Shown here: piece after piece, positions 55,167 to 64,000 of the stretch
How the letters are laid out: every line of letters starts with the position of its first letter
How positions within the stretch are numbered: position 1 is the first letter of the stretch
Assembly (NCBI RefSeq): GCF_018446385.1
Contig: NC_056004.1
Span: 52,332,523 to 52,396,522, forward strand
Reading direction: 5' to 3'
DNA: 64,000 bases
Source of the DNA: Zingiber officinale
Taxonomy: Eukaryota > Streptophyta > Magnoliopsida > Zingiberales > Zingiberaceae
The notes under the pieces: model-generated
The model's input: the letters and a program-made list of their open reading frames with translations, nothing else
Database searches by the model: none
Told to the model about the DNA's origin: nothing
Program-made: the position numbers and the translations under genes

Positions 55167-58009
55167 TGTAACGACCACCCTTCTCACTACTCTCTAAAGG
55201 TGTCCATTACATAACTACTATAAACTCTTACTTAACTAGTGTAACAAACTGTACATAATTTTTCCAGAAAACTTAAAATTTCGACAGAGTATATGTTGTT
55301 CGGCAGGACTAAAATACAATATAATACTCCAAAATTCAGAACATGCACATATAACTCATAATAGCAGAAACATATGAAACTATATATCAATGCAAACACA
55401 AAAGTATCTACTTACTAAACAGAACTCATCTTAACATGCAAACTAAAACAAGAATAATCTCAAATGTTTCTTAACCACTAAAACACGGAAACTTAATAAT
55501 GTCCCAAGTCTCTCCCATAGTCCTAGCATCACACATCATCGAACACCTCCTTGTCGCCTTCCTTTGCTATAGCTTTTCCTTTCCTTTATCTGCAGTAAGA
55601 GGAAATGCAAACTATAAGCGAATGCTTAGTAAGCGCTGTCTAACTCACAAAAACTCGAATGTGCATATAAATACAGCAATGCTAAAAACTGAATCTGTAA
55701 GAAGAAAACTACTCATGCTCATCTAATAGCAAAGCACTAAAATTTGCATACTCATGATATACTAGAATAAAACTGCATGCTGGAAGGCAAGGCTAATCAT
55801 GCTCAATAAACTAATCAGGAAAAAAAATAAAACTAATACTACATGCTTCGAATTAAAAGAAACTAAACTTGTTGACTCTAAATATAAGTGAAGCTTGTTT
55901 CATTTGTTTCAAAAACTTATAATCTTATACTTGAAAATAATAATAAACTTTTCTCTTGGGCCCAGGCTTAGTACCAATGCGCGCTCCCTAATAGAGACTG
56001 TGGTAGCTAGTCACCAGTCCTACGAGGGTAAAGACCTTGGTCTTACCAGGGCCAAGACTTTGGAATTGGTCACCTGGATTTGTTTAACGACAACCTTGGA
56101 AGTCGGGTACTAGCCTTTTTAAAATAAAATACTCGTTATCTTTAATATTCTTATAATAAAATGCCTTGGCATTTCTTTGAGCACTTGGTGTGCTGCTGAT
56201 CCCAATTCTTAAAATTTAGGAATCCTATCAAGACCTTGGTCTTTTCTTACTTATAGCTACCCATAATCCTCAAAAAGGTTTAATAGAACACATAATTATT
56301 CCACTTAAAATACATGGCTGCTCATGCTTGTTAAAATAGCAAAGAAAACTAACTGTATGCTTCAAATCAATGATCTATTAGAAGCAAATGAACACATATA
56401 TGCATATGTATCAAAATCCGGAACATGATCAAGGACTATCCTGCTCACGGCAGCCACAAAAGAAAGAACACTAAACTGCAGCTAAGAGAAAAAAATGGAA
56501 CTTCATGCTTACTGGAATAACCAACAGAATCTGTAAGGGCTAATATAAGCTCACAACAGTAACTAAGGCTCTAAACAGAAAAAGGAACTAGATGCTTAAT
56601 GAAAAATCTGCACTTAATGAAAAACTGCACTTAATGGAAGAAATCTGCACTTAATGAAAAACTGCCCTTAATGGAAAACTGCACTTAAAATTCTGCACTA
56701 CAAGGAGATCTAAACCGCACTAAAATCCTGCACCTCTACTAATTATGGTACATGCCTACTACCAAAACAGAAAGGAAACTAGAAACTAAATTGGAAATCT
56801 AACTATATACTTGGAAAATAAAGGGCAGCTCGGGTTTTGTACAGCAGCAAAGGAAACTAACCAAAAATTGAATCTGTACTTGCTAAAATTGCAAAATTGA
56901 AAGGGTTGTTCTAAACTCTAAACAGAGCTATTCGTTTCTGCAGCGAACACAAAGAAACATGGACTGGAATGAGCTCCAAAGGGGGGTTGTTCTATGCTCC
57001 AAATGGAATTGTTCACGCCTCTATCGTAGCGTAAATCAAACTAGAACTCGTTGGAATTTTGGAACCTATATAACTTGTTTCGTTTGTTCCAAAACTTATA
57101 CTTTTTATAGAGCAACAGGATCTTTAATCTTGCTACAATAGAACCAAAAGGAAGAAAGCAAAGAACACATGCTACTCTTAAACCTCTTGCTATCCCAATG
57201 TTGTACACTATAATCCGAAAGCAAAGAAAACAAATCGAAGCTCGGAACTACTCTTAACCCTCTAGCACCCTAAATTCTGCACAACATGATCCGAAACAAG
57301 AAGGAACTAAATCCCTAGCAAGCATAAATTCAGCTCAAACACAATCTGAAACAAAAGAGCATGCTGTGGATGGTAAGGAGTGAAACAAAACTCCGAAACT
57401 ACTCTTACTGCAGGTGAGAAGCAACTTACCTTGCTTCTTGGACTCACAACTGAACAAGGAGGGCTTCTAGGGTTCGGATAACTCGAGTTTTCCAGCCTCT
57501 TCTTGCGCCTACGTGTTCTCCTTGCCGAGAGGATCGTGAAGATGAAGAAATCTCTCGGAATCGAGCCTTGGTCGGCTGCCGGAGACGTGCCCTAACTCCC
57601 CTTGCTTTCCGCCCAAGCACTGCCCGACGCCGCGCAAGAGAAAGAGGGAAAAGGGTTTTAGGTTTCGGTCACGGCAACACCTAAGTTCTCTTCTTATAAC
57701 TTCAATATTCTGTTAACTATCTACCATATAAATATATTTCGCTCCTTCCTTAATCAGCAACGCCCGCTTGGGCACTTGGTCAGCCAGATCCGCTTAAGGT
57801 TTGGGTCAGGTCGGAGGTCGCGGGTTCGAACCTCGGCCGAACCTATTTATTTTTTGAAACTTCCTCCTTTTGGTAAAAATCAAACGAACTCCAAAAATTA
57901 TATAAAAATACTCTAAAAATTTCTAAAAATCTCTAGAATATTTCTAAGGCATTTCTAAATATTTTTAATTACTATTAGGACTTGAAATGAGGAAATTTGG
58001 GTTGTTACA
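55167..58009 (-). mobile_element. Nested solo LTR, reverse (TSD CAAAT)
   Basis: 2843 bp with CAAAT at 55162-55166 and 58010-58014. Minus-strand termini TGTAACAACCC and GGTGGTCGTTACA. Related to the LTRs at 28312, 29173 and 39620 but clearly diverged. Has one tRNA-like module (57761-57843), the leader hairpin region (about 57413) and TGCACTTAATG repeats. Confidence 0.88.
57761..57843 (+). other. tRNA-like module (55167 LTR)
   Basis: CTTGGGCACTTGGTCAGCC (A-box-like) and GGTCGCGGGTTCGAACCTC (B box), antisense to the LTR and about 170-250 bp from its start. Confidence 0.55.
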
Positions 58010-60610
58010 CAAATGCCAAAAGCTACAAGTCTGAAAAACATAGTCTAACATAATAAGAAAATCGAAATGTGCGAACTCGTCGCGACGCGCAGTGGTGGGG
58101 GACTAGCGACTGGAACCTCTTGAACAGCCTCAACCTGAAAATAGTAATAACGGGGTGTGAGTCCAACACTCAGCAGATACCTATTTGACATCCATAGTAA
58201 ATAATAATCAGCAGAAATAAATATGCGTACAGTCTCCTGGGTAGAAAATGCAAAACGGCAAAGTGAGGAGTATCTGTACTAACCAGAACCTAGGAATAGG
58301 GATATCAAGGCCGTCAGACCTCGAGTATCATAAATCCTGTATGCATGTCAAACAATGCATCCATTCAATATGCAGTATATAAAGTACAACAAACACAAGA
58401 AATAAATGCAAATAATACATATGATGCCAATAACATGTCATGGTCACCCCTGACGCCAGTCAGCCATCTCACACACGATGGTGAGACCGAGTGGGTAGGG
58501 TTGTGACAACCATGCACTTTGACATCACTGCTCCTGAGTGACCAAGTGGACGAGATGCTGTCGGAGTACACCTATCCTCCTACCCCAAATCATAAGTGGG
58601 GGAGCGCAATGCTCTCATCTCCCTGAGCTAGTCCAGAGGAGGGATCCCTGCCGGCTACCACGCTACGTCCTACTACCCATGAGCGGACCAACGGAGCCAA
58701 ACAGAGCAACTTGCTGCAACACACCCTGCCTGAATAAAAACCACTAACCCATTAGTGGTTGTGTATGCAGATCCATGTAACTAGTGATGTGCTCAACAAT
58801 AATGGAGCAGACTATTGCACAGCATGCGAGATTGTGCATGACACTAAGCATAGAAATATCCTGATCCTATCTACCTCCATACAAACATGTACCATATACG
58901 TGGATCAAATAATATGATCTAGGTACACCGATCAGGTATGGTATCTTAACCAGTTCGGTATATCATAGAACATGGCATGTCACTACCTCTATAACATAAA
59001 TGGTAAACAGGGCATGAACGCTACATAAGTAACAAACAAATCATACTTGGAAACAAATAGTGACATGACGATGCAGATATAAACATAATTATTACTACTT
59101 GTTAAGATCTACTAAACATATCAACAAGACATATCAAAATAGATAGGTCAAGGTACCCGCCTCCAATGTAGATCGAGCTAATCAACCTCTATGTCGATGT
59201 GCTCGTCCCGAATCCGAATCCTGTAATAAATCATACGGTTTAGCTAAGTTTTATTATAAACAAAATAGCTAAACCAAAAATCCTAATCCAAATAAAAACT
59301 ATGTTTTTATTTCCATTGAATTGTCCATATTTTCCTACATAGTTGATCTCAGTATAAGTAAATCCAACTCGATTAGGTAATCCTATTAAACCAGGAAACC
59401 TTAATCCATCGATCAATTACCCAATAACCAATCCATCCCTAAATTATCAATCTACTACATAATGAATCAAACCAATCCAAACAACTCACCCAATTTAGTA
59501 TTTAACTTAACACAAAACTTACCCAAATTTTTCGATGCCTCAGCGCTGCTCTAATCTTGAAGAATTTATTGCCGAAATCAAGAGAAGTTGCTAGGGGGAA
59601 AACAGTGACCAGTACCACAGTAATCAGCCAGCAATTCAGCACAAACATTCCAATCAAAATCTAAATAACCAAGTTTACCTTACCTAACTCAGCTTCCCTC
59701 CTCTCTGGTAATAGCTTACTGTTGCCAGCAGTGGTCAGCAAGGGTAACAAGGCTCAAATCCAGCAGCAAAAGTTCTGGAAATGAAAAGGAACCTTTTGCT
59801 GCTGAAAGATTTTGGCTGGAGCTAGGGTTGTTGTCATCCCCAAGTACCCACAGCCAGGGCGAGCAGTTACTGGAGATTGCTAGCCGGGCGGTATTGCTAC
59901 TGTCGCTACCCAGGAATCATTGCCACGGGCATCATCTCTGTTAGACAATAACCCGTACTAAAATCGAACCTCCATCTTTAAGAATCTATAACCCAAAAGA
60001 AAAAAAGACTTACCCAACTGGCAACTCTCTCTCTCTCTCTCTCTCTCTCTGACGGAAACTAGGGCACTGACGGTGACATCAGGGCAGCGACAACCTAGTA
60101 TCAGCCCGTGGTGGTCGGAGGCGATGTAGAGAGAAGAAATCGCGAGGACCACGAGGAAGAGGGTGATGATGGTTTGCGACGGTGCCAAAAGAAAGGAGAG
60201 GGTGAAGGAGATTGGGCAGCGAGGATCGGGGAGAAGAGGAGAGGAAGAGGAAGGAGGGCTCGAAGCCTCCTCTGTCCGGCAGTTTTGTACACGAGGGGAG
60301 GAGAGGAACCGACGTGAGGGCGGCATCGGAGCGTCCGTTGGGAAAGAGAAGAGAAACGACCAGAGGTGAGGGCTCAGGCACGCGGGGAAAAGAGGAGAAG
60401 GAAAACGACAAAAATGAGGAAAAAATAAAAAGAAAAGGAAATAAAAAAATAACATTTCCTCGTTAAAATGGGGTAGCCTAAACAGGCTTTCCCGGGGTCC
60501 AGTTTTTATTCCTGTAAACTCGTCATACGAGCTCCGAAAAATTCTCAAAAAATTTCTAAAAATTTCAGAAAATTCCCATATAGTTATTCTCCCTTTTTCA
60601 GTATTTTACA

Positions 60611-60990
60611 CTTCTTTTGTTGGAACACCATTCATTTTCATCGTACCACAAATTTCATAGAAAACTTTAAGATGTTGATTAGGATTTTCGTGTGGTCCAC
60701 CTCCAAACTAATTATGTTGTACCATAGTGATTATCGCAGGCTTGATTTCAAAATTATTGGCTTCAACAGTTGGCCTTGTGATGTTAAATCGAAGTCCTCT
60801 TGCATATGGTGCTGCATAATCTTTCAGTAGTTTGTTTGTCATATTTGAATGTTCTTGTTCTTCTAGATGTTTTGGGAGGTTTTTCTTTTATGAAAGGTTC
60901 TATCAATTTTAGGATTAAAAGGTAACAAATCACCTGCAAGGTTAGATCTTTGCATACAAAGAACAAGATCACAAGTCACAAAATTTCCTC
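60611..60990 (-). pseudogene. Athila-like gag, N-terminal part
   Basis: Minus strand, broken frames: AAPYARGLRFNITRPTVEA, NNFEIKPAIITMVQ and FGGGPHENPNQHLKVFYEIC (about 60825-60625), the N-terminal capsid segment that continues at 54829 across the LTR insertion. At least one stop (near 60713). Confidence 0.75.
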
Positions 60991-61185
60991 TTTACTTGAA
61001 CAACTAAATTGAAATTCTGAAAATATAAAATATAGAATTTGAATTGCAACAAGACAAATTGCAGAAAAAGTAATCAGAAATAAAAGATAAGATTGTGAAA
61101 ATAGAATTTCTAAGACTAGTTACAACTATGTAATAGAAAAGAAAAGAAACGTTTAGTCTAACTCAAATGATTTTCTAAGACGCGG

Positions 61186-61203
61186 TCCCCAGCAACGGCG
61201 CCA
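61186..61203 (-). other. Primer binding site, tRNA-Asp
   Basis: TGGCGCCGTTGCTGGGGA on the minus strand is complementary, with one mismatch, to the 3' end of plant tRNA-Asp (CCCCGGCAACGGCGCCA), as in Athila/Tat elements. It lies 6 nt inside the LTR end. Confidence 0.88.
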
Positions 61204-61209
61204 AAAACT

Positions 61210-62888
61210 TGTTACGCGACCGCAAATACACGGTTTTGTCATCAGTAATGAAAAGATATCGATCCTACAGGGACTGGTTATAAGCACAAGAGATGTCTCA
61301 CATAGAATTAGCAAAACAATCAACAAGGTAAGGAATAAAATAAGTAGCAACTAGAATTAGAACTAGGAAAGTAAATGAAGTATATGGTTTGGTGAGTGTT
61401 CTAGGAATTTAGTTTCATTGTGATATTCATTGATGTAGCATGGTTCTCTAATTCATTTCCTCAATTGACATGCAATTGTAGGAAGTTGCCGATTTTCTCC
61501 TATAGAAGACAAATCAACAAGGGACTTTGATCTACACCTCTAGTGATTAAATAGTTATGATCCCTATGAAGTCCGTTAGTAGGATAGCCTGTCACCAATG
61601 CCCCTCAGTCATACAACACAAAAACATAACACTACTCAATTCACATAAAAGTGCAGGAACTAAATGCATTCAACTATTCCGCCTCCTTGTAGATACTAGC
61701 TTCACCTTTCAAGGTAATCCCCTAGACATCTGTTTGCGGGGCAGCCTGTCACAAATGCCCCTCGACCATACGATCATGGATATCCCTCTACAGGATCCAA
61801 AAGTCTCACAAACATCCAATCAAACATGGTAATGAGATCCAAACACTAGCATCCACACAAGATCAAATAGATACAAAACACATCAACATCATCTAAATAA
61901 GATATTGGCATATCCATAAGAATCATACATCAAATCACACCATAATTACTCCCTTAATCCTAGAACAATGAATCTACTCTATAGTACAAAGATAGAGATC
62001 CAAAGATAAAGATATTACAAACATTCCAATCTCTAACGAGAAGAGAGAATAGAAATGCTTATCTAGAGACGATGAGTGGTCTTCAGAACCAATCCTTAGC
62101 TTCTGGAGTCGATGTGGAGGTGGAGATGGCTTAGGATCACTGGAACAAAGATGAAGAGGATGAAGAATAGCCCCAAGTTGAATCTCCCCAAAAGGGAGAG
62201 CCTCCCCTCTTTGAAAGGGGAAGAAACCCCCTTATATAGAGCAGGGCATGGGCACCACATGACCCGTGCCACTGTCGTGTGGCTCTCACATGGCCTCACA
62301 AGTCTTGCTCTCGGCCAAGGTGATACGGTCGTGTAGATCTACATGGTCGTGTGTTGTTGTAACTCTGGATGACTTACAAGGTCGTGTGGCTCATACGGCC
62401 ATGCCATTTTTGGCTTTTGGAAATCTTGCACGGTCGTGTGGCTCACATGACCTAAGCTTGCTTTCACTCTGGAGTCATTGCATGACTGTGTAGATCTACA
62501 TGACCGTGTGCTAGAAAAGCTGCTGGGATGGTACGACCGTGTGGATCCACATGGCCATGTCATCCTCCTCTTCTGGTAAAGGTACACGACCTGTCTCCAC
62601 CACACAACCTTGGTCATTTTCCTCCTTGCTTCTTTGACATGGCCGTGTGGCTCACATGGCCAGTGTTGTCCTCCTTCCTTTGTTGACAAGATTGACCACG
62701 AGCATCGTTTCCTCTCCACATTCGACTCCTGTAAGTAGAAAATACACAAGAGCAGATCTCCGAACAAAGAAGAGTAATTATGCTGAAAGTATGACTAAGA
62801 GTATGAAGGTGAATAGACAAAGCATGCGTAAAATATATGAATGTGTATCAAAACATGCTAAATAAGTGTATATAATCTATGCACATCA
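61210..62888 (-). mobile_element. Athila-like 5' LTR
   Basis: 1679 bp; same layout as 47597-49274, with the CACGRCCGTGTG array at about 62228-62700 and a TATA-like box at about 62231-62238. Diverged from the 3' LTR by many substitutions, more than the gypsy LTR pair at 6775/13907. Confidence 0.9.
62228..62700. repeat. CACGRCCGTGTG dyad array, 5' LTR copy
   Basis: Counterpart of 48607-49075, with many half-sites changed CG to TG or CA (for example CATGACCG, CACATGGCC). Confidence 0.75.
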
Positions 62889-62893
62889 TTAAA

Positions 62894-63263
62894 TCAAACA
62901 TTTTTTTAATTGACAAAGGAAAATCTTTTTTGATCAAGCCGAGATATCTTCACTGCTACCAACGCAGTCACTGGCTACCCTCGAAGTAGTTGTCTAATGA
63001 CAATAGTGGAAAATAATCTTGAATTTATTTTAATCAATTGAGATTTATTATATTTGACATCACAATCAAATCGACATAAATCAAATAACTAAAATAATAC
63101 TTCCAAATCTATTATATTTATTACTATGCTTATAAATTGTATGTCATATTTAATGTTTCTATTATTGTTTGGACAACTTGTATAAATAAGCCTATTGACT
63201 TTATTAAATATAGATAAAAGAATTTCTCTACTCTATTTCTTTTTCTTCATCTATTGGTTTCCA
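62894..63263 (+). mobile_element. Short copia-type LTR (probable)
   Basis: A terminus TTTCCACA at 63263 is followed by a degenerate primer site TGGTATCTAGTC (63265-63276). The start may be TGTCTAATGACAATAG at 62991, giving about 270 bp. No partner LTR in the window. Confidence 0.5.
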
Positions 63264-63276
63264 CATGGTATCTAGT

Positions 63277-63686
63277 CATCTTCTCTTCCTCTCAATTTTC
63301 CTCTTCCAAATTTTTATTACAATAGCTACAGGAGTTTCTACATCCAAGTTTGATATCATCACCTACAGTGTGTTAACCTTGGCAACTTCAGCAATAGCAG
63401 TTTTTCTTCTCCTTTCATCAATAACTCTTTTCCATCGACAGCAGCAACTTCGACAATGTCAATCGTAGTAAGGCAAAGTTGTTATTTATTCATTTTATTT
63501 TTCTCTTCATTTTTTTTCCTTCACCGTGTTTTTTTCCTGTTCGATTAAACCAAAAAGAAGAAAGGAAAAAAGAAAAAAATAGAGCATAAAAAAATGAAGG
63601 AAAAAAAAGCAAAAAAAAATAGAGAAAAAATATAGCAAAAAAACATAGCAAAAAAAATAGAAATAGAAAAATATATGTCTTCTTTC
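63277..63686 (+). other. Copia leader region
   Basis: T-rich, then an A-rich stretch of GAAAAAAATAGC-type repeats (63550-63670). Upstream leader of gag; the 67-codon hydrophobic frame at 63265-63468 starts inside the primer site and is not a credible gene. Confidence 0.4.
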
Positions 63687-64000
63687 AGTTCTACTGAGAT
63701 CCCTGTGTTATCATAAAATGCATCTTTCTCTTTTCATATGGTTCCTTCTTTTTCCGTTAAGCTTGGCCATGATAAATATTTACTTTGGAAATTGCACTTT
63801 CTTCCTTTATTTTGTGTTCATTACTTACTTGGTCATGTTGATGGTACTTTATCCCCACCTCAAAAAGATGATCCATCCTATGCTATTTGGTTTAATAAGG
63901 ATCAATTAGTCTTGTCTTGGTTAATCTCATCAATTACTGGGCCTATACTTCCCATGCTCGTTGGACTCAACACCTCTCGTCAGGTTTAAGAAGCTCTTGA
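63687..64000 (+). pseudogene. Copia gag N-terminal part (runs off window)
   Basis: Frame read from about 63690: VKLGHDKYLLWKLHFLPLFC, LLGHVDGTLSPPQK, DQLVLSWLISSITGPILPMLVG, NTSRQV, matching the N-terminal gag domain of Ale/Retrofit- or Tork-like copia elements. An in-frame TAA near 63715 and a TAA at 63987 indicate inactivation. The rest lies beyond 64000. Confidence 0.75.

Larger units (their letters stand above)
54830..60610 (-). mobile_element. LTR of the 25630 family inserted in Athila-like gag, itself interrupted
   Basis: Minus-strand start TGTAAAATACTG at 60610 and end GGGGCGTGACA at 54830; flanks CTGCT (54825-54829) and CTTCT (60611-60615) fit a 5-bp TSD with one mismatch. No primer site, purine tract or coding region, so a solo LTR of about 2.9 kb when the nested LTR is removed. 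Contains a (CT)n microsatellite (about 60027-60052) and a CT/GA-rich leader (60060-60420) whose long open frames are compositional artefacts. Confidence 0.8.
47597..62888 (-). mobile_element. Athila-like Ty3-gypsy element without RT/integrase (non-autonomous)
   Basis: Minus-strand order: 5' LTR 62888-61210, tRNA-Asp primer site, gag, protease, dyad array, ATHILA ORF, purine tracts, 3' LTR 49274-47597. TSD TTAAA at 47592-47596 and 62889-62893. About 9.5 kb without the LTR inserted in gag (54830-60610). Between protease and the ATHILA ORF (52940-51880) there is about 1 kb, too short for RT-RH-INT, and no such motif is seen. The LTRs are nearly equal in length (1678 and 1679 bp) but visibly diverged. 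Confidence 0.88.

Noticed and set aside
60079..60548. Long overlapping frames on both strands (up to 196 codons) at 59958-60548
   Set aside because: CT/GA-rich LTR leader next to a (CT)n microsatellite; low-complexity Ser/Pro/Leu or Arg/Glu products in all frames.
63265..63468. Small hydrophobic membrane-protein gene
   Set aside because: It starts inside a primer-binding site after an LTR end and lies in the T-rich leader of a copia element.

Overview
This window is nuclear DNA from a large, repeat-rich flowering-plant genome. Every lineage I can recognise is angiosperm: SIRE/Maximus-type Ty1-copia, chromodomain-type Ty3-gypsy, an Athila-type element primed by tRNA-Asp, a CACTA DNA transposon, and an intron-bearing S-receptor-kinase fragment. 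I cannot name the species. I see no intact host gene; almost all of the 64 kb is nested, mostly broken mobile elements.

Layout. 1-5797: remnants of three copia-type elements (LTR plus decayed gag; a reverse-strand LTR with its 3' internal region; an LTR plus gag fragment). 5798-25629: a SIRE-like copia element whose 5' LTR is split by a complete 9.38 kb chromodomain Ty3-gypsy element (6775-16155, TSD TTTAA). The uninterrupted target sequence is preserved in the copia 3' LTR at about 25257-25275. The copia element keeps gag, pol and a spliced extra 3' ORF, all mutated; its 3' LTR is cut by another LTR (25630-27083). 27084-27998: no gene recognised. 27999-47113: a 19.1 kb CACTA-like element (CACTA ends, TSD TTT). 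It holds a captured G-type-lectin S-receptor-kinase gene fragment, about eight foldback units, a 505-bp MULE-like MITE (9-bp TSD) and three long LTRs, one nested inside another. 47597-62888: a reverse-strand Athila-like element (TSD TTAAA) with gag, protease and the ATHILA ORF but no reverse transcriptase or integrase; its gag is split by one LTR (54830-60610) that itself contains another solo LTR (55167-58009). 62894-64000: start of one more copia element.

Most interesting points. (1) Arrays of short inverted repeats with an ATCGATC-N4-GATCGAT core, constant 4-nt spacer and co-varying flanks sit in the LTRs of both the gypsy and the copia element, and again just upstream of the extra 3' ORF of the copia element. 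The Athila-like element shows the same layout with an unrelated CACGRCCGTGTG dyad. (2) tRNA-like A-box/B-box modules lie antisense about 120-350 bp inside the LTRs of several gypsy-type families. (3) These LTRs also carry gene-like leaders: a TATA box, a CT-rich 5'UTR, a splice donor in or next to a small hairpin, and a shared acceptor. (4) Every premature stop in the gypsy gag-pol frame lies one C-to-T change from a CAG, CGA or CAA codon and there is no frameshift, the pattern expected of methylated, silenced DNA.

All calls come from reading the sequence by eye. Family names rest on motif recognition, and no database search was run.
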